From Apostichopus japonicus (lineage: Eukaryota > Echinodermata > Holothuroidea > Aspidochirotida > Stichopodidae), in assembly GCF_037975245.1 (NCBI RefSeq), contig NC_092578.1, positions 13,190,321 to 13,254,320 on the forward strand: a stretch of 64,000 bases of DNA, written 5' to 3'. The position numbers were made by a program, and so were the translations under genes. Below are positions 12,457 to 23,963 of the stretch, in pieces; position 1 is the first letter of the stretch; each line of letters opens with the position of its first letter. Below the pieces are notes generated by a model. The model searched no databases. It saw nothing but the letters and a program-made list of their open reading frames with translations, and was not told where the DNA came from.

Positions 12457-13523
12457 TCAGTTTTAATAGTTCAGTCTTGGCCTGCGCTAGCTAGGCTTAT
12501 AAACTTTGATACAATGGTAGGCCACAGTGTAGGCCCTGCATTGTACTAGTGGCTGTTACTTGTAAGACATAGCCTAGGCTTAGTTATAAAGTCTTCTAAT
12601 CTTATATAGGCGAATAAGTAGCAGAACAGTTAGGCTAGTAAAGCCTAGGCATAACAGTTATTTAATCTGTACTTTTATAAACCAAACAACTCTTTCAAGG
12701 GCTTAACGTCAACTTACACTTGTGACATGTTGCTTTAGATTCATATAAAAATACAAGCGGCCGTTGAAGGTGAAGTCCAGTCGTGTCAAGTCTCGTCAAA
12801 TGTGACGGCGAAGCGCTTCTGCGGGAACAAACTAAGAAATACTAGGACTGGTCGCCAAGCAGTGCAGTGATGACAGTATACTGTATACTGTACTGTACGT
12901 ACGTAGGTCTCAGGCATTGTGTTAGCGCCAGGCGCCAAGCGCGAACGAACCACCCTTTGTGAAAGAAAACTTGTCATTGGCTTAAAGTTTGAATCTTTCA
13001 TTTGATATTATGTGGGGTTCTTTCTAATTTTTCAGATATGCACCCATTTTCTGGAATACCAACTTTGAATCTTTTACATTTTTACCAATATTTATTACCA
13101 CATCCACATTCTTGAAAGGCTGTATTCAGTGAATTAATGTAAAGTAGTGTTTTAGGAAATTTGTTTTTAACCAATGAGAAGTAAGAACACTTCTGAGACG
13201 TATAGTCTGCCATTATTCTCTCGGCGCGGCCTGGCTGCAAACGTAACTTTTATTTCTAGTACGAATGAGTACATCATTGTAGAAAATTCTATAGAAGTCA
13301 CAATGAAAAAAATGTTTCAGCTATGGTCGACGTTTAAGGGCCAGGCATTGTTATCATCCGTTGTGGGGATAAATGTATGCTGGCCGTGCGAAAAAGCACA
13401 AAACACTTAAACGTACACAATCATGACAAAAATATTGTTCCAGCTAGCTCAAGCTGTACTTCTAAGAATATTTTGTAAACAAGTGTCTCGAGAAATACTC
13501 ACGTTTAGGCTCTATCAGTTTGA
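12457..13523. promoter_or_regulatory. Upstream region of the transposase-like gene
   Basis: Likely 5' region of the minus-strand gene. Positions 12370-12660 are rich in AGGCCT/CCTAGGC-like words. A more CG-rich patch lies at about 12760-12960 and could hold the promoter or a non-coding first exon. No TATA box or start site can be fixed by eye, and the 71-codon open frame inside it has no recognisable content. Confidence 0.25.
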
Positions 13524-13531
13524 ATTGTGAG

Positions 13532-13903
13532 CAAGGGCGTAGGAACCGGGGGGCTGGGGGGGGGGGGGGCGCCAGCCCCCCCAGTGAAAAATGTGGAGGG
13601 GCGGAAGTATCATTCCGCCCCCCCGGTTCGCAGGTCAGAAAACCCCTTTTTCATTTCCAAATGAGAAAAAAATCTCATTTGGAGCACCAAATTGCATCTA
13701 GGGCCAGTTGAAAATACAAAATTAAGTTTACAAAATGGAGTGGGTGTTGAAGTGTGCTATATTGCACCAAATTGCATCTGAGGCCACCTGGAAATGCAAA
13801 AAATTCCAAAGGGGAGGGGGACACCCCCTCCCCTTAAACCCCTCCCCCAGGCCGGCCATCAGTCTTCAGCCCCCCCACTCAAAAGTACCTTCCTACGCCA
13901 CTG
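13532..13903. mobile_element. hAT-type MITE, 372 bp, with perfect 8-bp TSD
   Basis: Flanked by a perfect 8-bp direct repeat ATTGTGAG at 13524-13531 and 13904-13911. The ends are imperfect inverted repeats: CAAGGGCGTAGGAACC on the left and CAGTGGCGTAGGAAGG read from the right. An 8-bp duplication and CA-RGG-type ends are diagnostic of hAT transposons. The inside holds G/C runs and two copies of a GCACCAAATTGCATCT block about 80 bp apart. There is no coding capacity, so it is non-autonomous. Confidence 0.9.
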
Positions 13904-13911
13904 ATTGTGAG

Positions 13912-14690
13912 TCAAACCGTCTTCATGGGCCAATCCAGAAGGGGAGGGATTCAGTGTTTCGAGAAAATGATCGCAGTAGCTTATATACTTTCCGTTGTTT
14001 TGTTATGTACATAACGTACGGGACTACCTTCGTTGAGGGGGGGGGGGGGTTGGTCTGACGCAACACAAGCTAGCATGCTCGAAAAAGAGCGGCTGGTCTG
14101 AAGAAAAGGGTACCTTCTGATCGATGGGTTGCAAACCTTCACCCCGTCTCATACGCGCCCATGGTTAGACCTATGTAGATCTTATAGATAATTGTCTGCA
14201 CCCCTTAATCAGGTGTTGGTATTTATAGGTTGGGCGCCGCTCCTTATCTGTTCATTACCTCAGGATCATTTGCTATTTTGACTGTATTAGTTAGTCTTGC
14301 CTTATTAAACTTTCACGAAACTTCATATAGGCCTATCCTACGACTCCATTCATATCCTCCCACCCCCACATAAGAAACAGTTATTATTTTACTAATAACC
14401 ATGCAGACATTTCCACGGGGAAATTCGGGGATACTCCATATATCTGTGCAGTTTGCCGTATATTTATAACACGATATAGGCTATTAATAAATAAATGTCA
14501 AGCTAAACAGCTGGCCTATTGTCGCCCCAATTCCTTTTGACAGTAATTTGCATTGGTTGTTGGGACTTTAGAAATTGGGCCTATAGTCGCCGGGGCAGCT
14601 CTGTGTTCCAAAATGTACATGTAGGGTACTATAGGGTGCATACAAATAATGACGGGCTAAGACCCGAAAATACTGGTAGTGATATATATT
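13912..14690. other. Non-coding intergenic stretch
   Basis: Contains a run of G around 14037-14050 and otherwise unremarkable AT-rich sequence. No gene or repeat structure is seen. Confidence 0.4.
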
Positions 14691-15310
14691 AACCCATGAA
14701 CGAGTAAATTTATACTTCAGTACATAAATACTGGGTGATAATTCCCCCAGGGTGGCATTTTAAACTAATCACAAGTGTATAGAACAAATACAACCACATG
14801 AAGTGTATAAATAGCTCTTATCTTGTGTGATTCTACCCTCTTACGATACTTCAAAATAAGTGTTGTTGGTGTTATACCCTTTTTGATTTAAAACAACATA
14901 CTAAGAAGGGTTATTTTACACCTTGTTACTAAGGTATACATTATTCGTGCAAAGTACATGTTATGTGGGTAAAATTACCCTATTGGTTAAAAAGGGTACT
15001 TTTTTGAAAAGTGAGTGTAAAATAAGCACTGTAAATGTGTAAATGTACATAAATCATTGTGTCTTATTACACGCACAGTATGTAAATTTACCCACAAAGA
15101 TCAGAAATACACAAACCGGCTTTACCTCGGGGTATATGTACACGTTAATCGGGTAATGGCCAAGGCAATGGTTATGTTTACACTTTGTGATGGTATAACT
15201 ACATTGTGGATGTTTATTATACACTTTTCCAGTGTTTAATAACAATCCATGTGTTAAAATACCTGACAACAGTGTAGAACTACCCGTTTATTTTTTAGAG
15301 TGTAGACTGA
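14690..15310. repeat. Zone of TTTACCC/GGGTAAA-type motifs
   Basis: Short related words recur on both strands: GGGTAAAATTACCC (a near palindrome, about 14967), GTAAATTTACCCAC (about 15082), GGGTTATTTTACACC (about 14907), GTTAAAATACC and GTGTAGAACTACCC. They resemble the TTTACCC blocks of the 77-bp array at the left end of the window. This may be a decayed dispersed relative of that repeat or a non-autonomous element with sub-terminal repeats. No clear ends were found. Confidence 0.35.
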
Positions 15311-17085
15311 TGGGAGCCTTGTTAAACGAGTTAAACATCATGATAACGAGTGTAGGTGGAATTCCCATCAATATGAGTACTAATACGGAAACATGGACTC
15401 CAATCACTAGTACTGAATTCTTTGCATTATAGTATAACTAGAAACTAGTTTTACAAATACCCCGGAGTGCGAATACGGGTACAAATCCAGGCGGGCGCCG
15501 GCCACGAGTACATGTATATGAGTACCAATATACGGACTCATCAAAGTATGAACTGACGCCAGGTCAAGACATGACCTGACTTAGTACGCTTATATATCAT
15601 GCCGTATCATACAAAATAGTAAGGAAGCCTATAAGAGCACATAGTTCGGACAAACTGGTTCATCGACTAAACTTGATATTTTCTTTGAATGATAATATGC
15701 GGTCTATGTCTTCTATATATCGATATATGAGCGATATATAACCAATCTTTGCTGTAACAAACATCACATCATTGAGATGTATAGAAGACCTTTATACATT
15801 TTATATTTTTATACCTTAACCTCTATTTATAGATGCGTTTTCCTGTAATGTAGCCTGTATGCACACCTGCGTTTACTATAATTAGATATTTGTATACGTT
15901 AATATCATTCAGTGCCAAATATAAAACTATTTAATAATTAATTGCTCTACTTGTTCACAAATTGAATGATTTCTATAGAGTGACAGACTAGCAACATCAC
16001 GTACGATTCTTTTTTTGTTATGATTAAACTTTAAAGTGGTTTCATCGTTGCTATTTTTAGGACTGTACATATTACAGTGATCCGAGCTAACAAAAAAGAA
16101 AAAAAGAAGAAAAAGAAAAAAGAAAGGGGGATTGGCCAAGACTTGACCCGACCTTAAGAGTCATCAGTCTATTTATACCAAATTTAAGTGTATTAAAAAG
16201 TTGCTACAATATTTTGTACAAGGTATTCCAAAACTTATTTACGCTCTTTAATGAGAGGAGTATTAAATTAGTCAGTAGAACATATCACAGATGAGGGTGT
16301 GGGAGGGGCGGGGGGAGCAAGAGGAGGGTATGGGGGAGGGTAGGAGATCTTTCAAAGCTGCTATAATACTTCTTGTTGTAATTTGACTCGACATTACCAT
16401 TTCATATATAACATTATTTATGAGGCCATTAAAAGTACCAGGAGCTGGCGATACGTAGATACGTTATACGCATGCGTACACGCACTCTCTTTGCATACAA
16501 TAAAAACACGCCTTTTGTACTTCTTCTGCAAAGTACTGAACGTTAGATGTTAAGATTAATTACTATCTTTAAGGGGTCGTAAAGGAAAGAAATGAAACTT
16601 TAAACAACAGTCTTGCTGACTCAGTCATATAAACTACCGTTGTAAATAATATGTAAAACGAAAGGTTCTCATATAAGATATGGATAGGCCTATTATCGAT
16701 ATCATAGTGTCAAACCATCAAATAATTCCCGAATTATTATTTTGGAAAGCTTAGCAGATCTTAGTCGCACAACAAGTCGGTGCAATTGTGTGGTCCTTGT
16801 GAAAAGCCTATTTTGTTTGGTTTTCAACTTTTAACACTTCGGTCGATATAGAGAGGTTTGGCGATGGCGCTGTTTGTAATTTCGTTCATAAACTGTAGCA
16901 TCGAGAAAGACAACTGAAATGGACTGTGTACCGCGAAAACAGCTTCATAAGTTTCTATGGGAAAAGGGGTTGCTAATAGCAACTCCCTCTATGAGGTAAT
17001 GTTTTTTTTTTGTATTAGACTTGACGACAGAAAGCGCGACGTTGTTAACTAGCGACTGACGATAAATTCCCTTGTACAGTAGAAG
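15311..17085. other. Non-coding stretch downstream of the 17-kb gene
   Basis: Only short ORFs are present. A purine-rich stretch lies at 16088-16132 and a G-rich stretch at 16294-16348. I see no gene. Confidence 0.4.
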
Positions 17086-17306
17086 CTACTTTAGGAACAC
17101 GTACGGACTAGGGTATCTTAATCCATTGCTTCTAAAATTCTTCTCATCGTCAAATTCACAAAAACTCCGCCATGCAGATATACTGAAGTAAACTGCAGTA
17201 ATATACTGTAAGGGTGGTGCGGTAATGCAAACACGCTTTCCACTTTTCAGGAATGACATATAGGGGCCTACGCAAAAATTGTCCTCATTAGTGCTGTCAT
17301 TGTTGA
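17086..17306 (-). CDS. Terminal exon of the putative secreted protein gene
   Basis: Begins at a pyrimidine-rich acceptor (TTGTTCTTCGCAG) and stays open for 72 codons to TAG. It encodes NNDSTNEDNFCVGPYMSFLK, then KRVCITAPPLQ and SAWRSFCEFDDEKN. Three Cys residues suit an extracellular protein. No AATAAA was found close downstream. Confidence 0.45.
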
Positions 17307-19842
17307 CTGCGAAGAACAATATCTAAATATAGATACAGCTGAATGCGTAAGTACATATGACCCAAAACTTGGGTAATTATTGGAAAACACAACATCATCT
17401 CATAAATCAACTTTTAAGAACTAAATTTGGACGGACTGACAATGCCATATTTAATCCCCAAAAGAGTGTTTGATGCTTAGTATGTGAGTAGAATTCTGGT
17501 ATAACCACCATTTTGTTTTTATTAACTGTTGACGTCATCAGACTTGATAAACGGTCATGACTCCATCCTTTTTTGTCGTACAGCTCCTTTGAAGTCTCAT
17601 CACCTTTCTATGTTACGTCATTCTTGTAATTAATCACATGATCACATCGCCAGTAGCTGATTGGCTAGATCCTGTACTGACGTTATCGTTAACGACTATG
17701 TAACTAGAATCTTTCATCAGTGTCATATTTATTAGCCGAAATTTGACAAAAACAATATTTCGCCAGATTAGCGGTGAAAATTCTCCGTCCAAAAAATCCT
17801 GAACAGTTTTCGAAGGAACAACACGAATCTGTCAGCTAGCTTCAAACTATATGTTTATGAACATACGTCAACAATAATAAGCAAAACGGTGGTTTCTATT
17901 TACCCAACGGATCGACAAAACGTCAGATAGGAATCATATTTCCTCTCAGTCAAAATGAAAGCTTAAAATCTTTACGACAAACTGTACGGGGAACGGACGC
18001 TATATGATCTCAGCAGGTTATCGAAAGTTCGAAGAAATGTTTGTCTTTTTTTTTGTCTCTGCTGTTGTGAGATGTACATCGCCAACTTGAACTATAATGG
18101 TGACTTTATGGCCAGGCTATCATTGCAATCCATGCTAAAAGCTGAATGTTGAACAAAATTTGCCCTAATATGGTGATTCCTTACTCGGAATGATTGATGG
18201 CAAACATCCCCCTCCCCCTCCCCCACACCCCTCCACCCTCCTGACTCCATATACACGTTTGTTCGTTTGTCATATTTCATATATAAGAATTTGGTAGCTT
18301 TAACCCAAATTACCTTATAATATCTAATCGAGCGATGCATAATTAAGTTCCGTTCATTCCTTAGCTTTCAAGAAACCTTTTGGTCATTCAAGCATGTAAT
18401 GAATGTTCCTGACTAGGATTCTAGGAAGCTGTTTCATGTTGCTTTTCATGAAGTCTTACCGTTAGTTTAATGATATTACATCTGCTACTTTACTTAATCA
18501 TAATAAGAAAGGGAAAAAAAAATCACCAGTTGAAATCCTTCATTGCCTTTTCTATAGTAGTTTAATGAGAAGTAATTCGAGGATGATAAGCTAACACCGT
18601 TGAGTGAGTTTTCCTCTTTATGCGAAGGCTTGTCTGCATGCTGCAATGAGTATAATAAAGGTATACTAATTACTACGGAAGAATATTATCATTTCTCAAC
18701 ATCTGGTAAATACAAACGAGGTTGAACAGACTGTAAAATGACTGACATTCTATACAGATCATTCATGTGTATACGACACAAATTCCATAGAGGAAGTGCT
18801 GGGAACAAGTGTCGATCTTACAATACTTGCTTACATTTTCAGTGCTATTTTCGTCAGCTCCTTTACAGCACATCTGTATCATAGGTGTATACGTACAAGT
18901 TAATTGTGTGATATTTGGATTTATCTCATGAAGTTTAACATTAACAATAACGGTCACGTAAGAGTACCCTGCTGTTACAATCTCCTTGGTTAACCAACCC
19001 GGACTAAGATCTGTCGTTAAGTTAGTCATTAAAATGATCGATTCGCAGACGGCATGAATGTCCTGGTACTTATATTGAACTATAGTTTGTTATAATATAC
19101 GGTTTCCCAGACATTCGCTTGCAGTAATCTCAATGTTGAAGTCAATTCGAACAAGTTCCTTGTTGATCACAAAACTGTTCCCTCCTTTCAGAACTAGATT
19201 ATCACACTGGTAAAAAACAGGCAACGTTTGCTGCAGTCTCCATAAGATGGGCTTATCTGTATTCATGTTGATATTCGTTGATGCTTCAAGTCTATAATGT
19301 TAAGCTTAATATGAGTATAACACGTTTCCAAGTCGACATTAACTAATGTTCTTTAATTGAACTAATGTAACATTTTGTAAGTTATATCACTTGATTCTTT
19401 AAATTAAACTAAAGAAAAACTAACCGCGCCGTGTATAATACCTCCCTGGATACACACAAAGTCGCCGGCGTTTAGATAATTTCAGCAAACCTGTTCCCTG
19501 TCAGAACAAGGCACAAAATAAAGAATAAATAGATATGAATATTCATTAATTTCAAATCTACAGAAACGTAATCATTGGTGTACTTTTGTTGTTGTTGGTA
19601 GGACGTCTAAGGGCATTGATAATTCTGTACTTAAATGCAAATAGGCTAGCTTCAGAAATTGAAATATATGTCACATAAACCACGTTGGTTTTCTTCTAGA
19701 CCCATCTGTTACGTTTATAATATTTGGAAGGGTCTAAGAACCACCCCATGTAGTCTATGTGTTCACACAACACGTTCGACTGCCAGCGGAGGGGATTGTA
19801 AATTACCCAGGATAAGCAACACAATATCAAGATCGAGTTCAT
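17086..19842 (-). CDS. Putative small secreted protein, 5 exons
   Basis: Proposed exons in transcription order: 19842-19807, 19497-19442, 19291-19101, 19010-18822, 17306-17086. All junctions agree in phase and the model has about 230 codons ending in TAG. Exon 1 encodes MNSILILCCLSW, a typical start of a signal peptide. Exons 3 and 4 give long, clearly protein-like frames with spaced Cys residues and N-glycosylation sites (NIT, NST), including FYQCDNLVLKGG and SYVTVIVNV. Exon 5 follows a strong acceptor (TTCTTCGCAG). The intron between exons 3 and 4 is only 90 bp and has a fine branch-point word (GACTAAC); without it there is an in-frame TAA. A second donor for exon 4 lies at 18835. I do not recognise the family; the alternation of hydrophobic strands would fit an extracellular beta domain. 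Exons 3-5 are the best supported; exon 2 is the weakest. Confidence 0.48.
19101..19291 (-). CDS. Exon 3 of the putative secreted protein gene
   Basis: Reads for 63 codons after acceptor ATTATAG with protein-like composition (LPVFYQCDNLVLKGG, FVINKELVRIDFNIEI, ASECLGN) and ends at donor GTATAT. It is not seen as a long ATG frame because it has no suitable start codon and a stop follows inside the proposed 90-bp intron. Confidence 0.5.
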
Positions 19843-19904
19843 GTAACAATATAATAACGTCATTACACAATGCATTTATTACACAATGCATTAGTTCTCT
19901 GGGT

Positions 19905-20029
19905 GAGATATAATATATATATATATAAAATATATATAAATATATATATATATATCTTTATATATATATATCTTTATATATATATATATCTTTATATATA
20001 TATATATATCTTTATATATATATATATCC
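19905..20029. repeat. TA-rich microsatellite with TCTTTATA phasing
   Basis: Runs of (TA)n are interrupted at regular intervals by CTTTATA. The Ile/Tyr-rich open frames over it are artefacts of the repeat. Confidence 0.9.
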
Positions 20030-21463
20030 AAAAAAGAAAAAAACAAAGAAGACCTCAACATTTATTTGAACTTTGAATTTAAATCCAGAAGTGATTCGAA
20101 TGTGCGCAGTCCTTGAAAGCTGTCTTCAGGCTACATTTCAAAGTCTTGTACCTGGCCATGTGTTTCTCAGTATTTCAGAAAAAGTAATAACATAAAGCAG
20201 AAGTAAAAAAAAAAAGATTAAATATCAGTATGACGTAAGAGATTGTTAATGAAAGCCGCTATGACAAAAATAGCAAACAAATTCAAATCTTGTATTAGCT
20301 GATTTTGAGCCAATCAAAGTAAGAGGCTTTTTACGATTACATCGTGATAACCCGAGCAGTATAACTGACTATTTGGTTTCCTCGCTAATGCTAGCCGAGT
20401 GGAGATATATCTATATATATGTCCCTTTATGGACTATCTTTCCCGGATGCTCTTTGCACTTTCAATGAATATGGCTTTTTCTTTAGAAGCTATGCCCTAG
20501 TTCCTTCAGATCATTTTCCGAGTCGGGTGCAATATTCGATCAAGTGCGTTTTTGTATGTCTGTAATGCACTAACGAGTAAGTCATCATGGGGCACACTGA
20601 TATTTTAGTTGTGGGATGGGGGTGGGGACAGGGATAAGTTGTATGGTCGTGGAGGAGAGGGCCAAGGGGAGCAAAATGTTCTGGTAGAATGGACGGTTCT
20701 TAGATGCATAATGGTGCTATAGGTTGCATGTTTCAGGGTGTACAATACATTTACAGTTTTAAGTACCATTTATGACTTACTGCACTCTAGTAATACCTTG
20801 CAGTGCAACCTATATGATAGTACGAAGAATTATTCTGAAATTTCTTTGGAATATATCTCAGAGCAATGGTGGGCTCCAAATGGGCCAAACCCTCAGAAAC
20901 TGCAGAATTTAAGATATGTCTTGTTCTCTTGTAGCGAATATCAAGAACAATAAGAATAAATATCCCTGTCATAAGAAGAACTTCTTAAGAATGTATCTCA
21001 GAGCCCTACAAGGGGAAAGAGGGGAGGGGGAGTCCAGGGAGAAAATTTCCCAGAATCTACAGCTTTTCCAGATAGCTTTAATTTATTTTCTGTGTAGCTA
21101 TTTTCAAATGCAAAGATAGGCGTATACATGTTAGAAAGAGGAATTACTCTGAAATTTGTGTGGAATGCATCTTTTCTTGCTTTTTCTTCTTCTTGTTACT
21201 TCTTTACCAAATGATGGGACGGAGACGGAGGGATGAATAATCCTTTCCCTCAAATAAAAAAATGGACTCGAGCCCTAGTCCGGACTCGCCGGGAAACACA
21301 GTCCTAGCTACAACTATATGATAACACCCCCCCCCCCCCAAAAAAAAAAAAACAAACACAGTAACAAATACAAAACAAAGTAAAATAAAAGGTAGAAAAC
21401 GGAAGCAAAGAGCGGAGAATATTTAGAAACTAGAAACCAGACACCGTATGCCGAACTGTTTGC
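20030..21463. other. Non-coding stretch
   Basis: AT-rich sequence with a short GATA patch near 20403, a purine-rich stretch near 21010-21040 and a C-run/A-run at 21327-21350. No gene is recognised. Confidence 0.4.
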
Positions 21464-21469
21464 TTGAAA

Positions 21470-21709
21470 ATGAGAACCAGAGAATCAATCGCGTTAAAAG
21501 CCTCTGCAGGAAACATTGCTGTCAAAATTCTACAGACAATGAAAGAAAAAAGAGCACTAAATAGAACTGACGGCAAACTCGAGCATCTGGAAAAACTCCA
21601 AAATGACACAGGAGAAAGATATCTTCATCTGGATGGGTTTATAAGAAACCCATCGAATAGATCACTTGAACTTTTATACTACCGAAATATTACCGAAAAT
21701 GCAGCATAA
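21470..21709 (+). CDS. Possible small ORF or terminal exon (79 codons)
   Basis: Open from ATG at 21470 to TAA at 21707-21709 and rich in Lys, Arg, Glu and Leu (SAGNIAVKILQTMKEKRAL; RSLELLYYRNITENAA). A canonical AATAAA lies at 21726-21731, less than 20 bp after the stop, which is what a terminal exon with a short 3' UTR could look like. No homologue is recognised and no upstream exon was found, so this could be chance. Confidence 0.22.
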   Translation: MRTRESIALKASAGNIAVKILQTMKEKRALNRTDGKLEHLEKLQNDTGERYLHLDGFIRNPSNRSLELLYYRNITENAA

Positions 21710-21836
21710 ATATTGTATTTCACTGAATAAAGAGACATAAATAAGGATGCATGTTTAAACAATGGTGTAATTAGAGACATGGCCTTGCTTTGTTTCAGAC
21801 GAAGTTTCAATATGCTCTACTTACTCATAATAACGC

Positions 21837-22180
21837 CGTAGCCACCTGCCCCCCCCCTTGCCCACCCCCATTGCAAAATCAGACTTTTCTTCAAATGGCG
21901 CACATCATAATAACATACGCACGCAAAGTCGTATTCACTGTCAACAAGTAAACGTGTGCTACACGATTTTGTTAAAGTGATGGAAATGATTGCACCATTT
22001 TGCATCTACGTCCTCTTACCCACACAACAATCGGGAGAAGACCACCCTAACATCCGTCTTCAGTACAGACATCAGCAAACATGTGTGCCTCCCAGTCCCC
22101 TAACCGCCTCCCCCACCCCAAAAAGAAAATTGAACTGTGGTTAGTGGCATGCCCAGAATAATAACGTATATGTTAATAGT
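21837..22180. other. Non-coding stretch with C-runs
   Basis: Contains runs of C around 21849-21870 and a GCACCATTTTGCATCT word at about 21991 that also occurs inside the hAT-type MITEs. It may be a decayed fragment of one of them. The ends are not defined. Confidence 0.3.
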
Positions 22181-22185
22181 CTGAA

Positions 22186-22225
22186 ATACATATATATATA
22201 TATATATCTATATATATATACACAT

Positions 22226-22281
<56 letters not shown>
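22186..22281. repeat. (TA)n microsatellite
   Basis: Nearly pure TA dinucleotide repeat with a few C and A interruptions. Confidence 0.95.
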
Positions 22282-22287
<6 letters not shown>

Positions 22288-22862
22288 GACCCCGCGACAT
22301 TCTTTTTACCGGCAGACTTTCCTCATAAAAGTGTTTTGTTATAACATGATATTTTTGATACTCTCTACAGTATATAAGTTACCGACATGTAATGTAGTTG
22401 CCACAGTGCCTTATTACCCTCCCTTAGGCATTCATATGGTTATCGTCATCACCATCATCATAAAAATATGTAAAAGAGATCAAAGCAAGTTATACAAAAC
22501 AGGAGGAACCATGCTGTGGATCATGTTTCGATATAAGCTTTACAACAGGAAAACCTATAAGATATAAAGTATTTACATTGATTGTACAGAGATCATAAAG
22601 GATAGACACTATTAACTTTAATGTCGTCCCACGGCAGGAACATTATATCTTATCTCTTTTGGTTAATATCGAAAATTCTGTAAACAAGGTTTTGTTTTGA
22701 AAGATTTCAAAATTTCACAACAGTCAAACACGAAAGATGGACTGGACGAAAATATGCACAATGCCGTATATACGAGCAGTATAGCAAAAGCATAGAAACA
22801 AAACAAAAAATAACATAAAAACTTGCTTCAAAGACAAGATTATTAATTTGTTCTCAATTAAC

Positions 22863-22938
22863 TATTCCTCCTCCTCCTCCTCCTCCTCCTCCTCCTCCTC
22901 CTCCTCCTCCTCATCCTACTATTTATACTCCTCCTCCT
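22863..22938. repeat. (CCT)n microsatellite
   Basis: About sixteen CTC/CCT trinucleotides in a row (22866-22911), with decayed units to 22938. The strong purine/pyrimidine strand asymmetry could form a triplex. Confidence 0.95.
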
Positions 22939-23579
22939 TAAAAATTGCTTGGAAAGAAAGTCCTGAAGAAAAATATATATTTGACAGATGAAAGAGGATC
23001 ATTCTCCAATGATCCTGGTGAACTTTGCATCATTCTTATATGTACCGATTTACAGATAACAACATTTGAAGTTGATACATTTCTCAGCAGAAATAAACAT
23101 GAAGGAAACATGTATGATATCATAGAAGCACATTAAGAAATATGTTTATTGTTTTTTTTTCTTCTAAAATATCATTTCAATTTTCTTAATACTTCAAAAT
23201 CGGGATGCATCTCAATATGAATACTAGTGTATATTGTATATTGGTAATTTCAAATCCTCTTAGACAAAGTCGGAACCCTATCCAAGCTAAGGTTACCAAC
23301 TCGTTAATAATTCGTTGCAGAGAATTAAAAAAAAAATCCAATGGCATTAAATGGGCTTTCGAATATATTCTTTCAAGTTTTCCAATTTGTGACTTGCATG
23401 GGATTAAAACTTATATAAAGTGTTTGGGCGACGATATATTAAGAATTTAATCAAATTATTAAAAATGTTCTCTCATTAACCTTGAATTTGTAAGAAAATC
23501 TTGCAGTGTCTGAGCTTGATCAATTGCAGTGTTATATTGAGTCATGATTGGTGGGTTACATGTAAAATGCTGCCAACAC

Positions 23580-23923
23580 GCAAAAAAAAAAAAAAAAAAA
23601 AATTAAGCAGAAGAAATTCTGCCTTTTCGTTTTGTTCTATAGTTTAACGTTCACTGTTTGTATAGCCTAACCTTATATTGAGGCGCAAAGCTTGTACAGA
23701 ATGTTAAACTAGACTTCAATGCGACGATGAATAGGGCTGATGATCATATAACATTAATACCTATAGTATATTGTTATGGATATAGCTGCAGGGACCACTC
23801 ACAAATTATATAATATAATATAATATCTCATTTGCATTTAAAATTCAGAGTTACAGCTTAATTCGGCTGGTAACTAGATAATGTGCTTACAGTTAAATGA
23901 CATAGCTAAAGCAAAAAAAAAAA

Positions 23924-23963
<40 letters not shown>

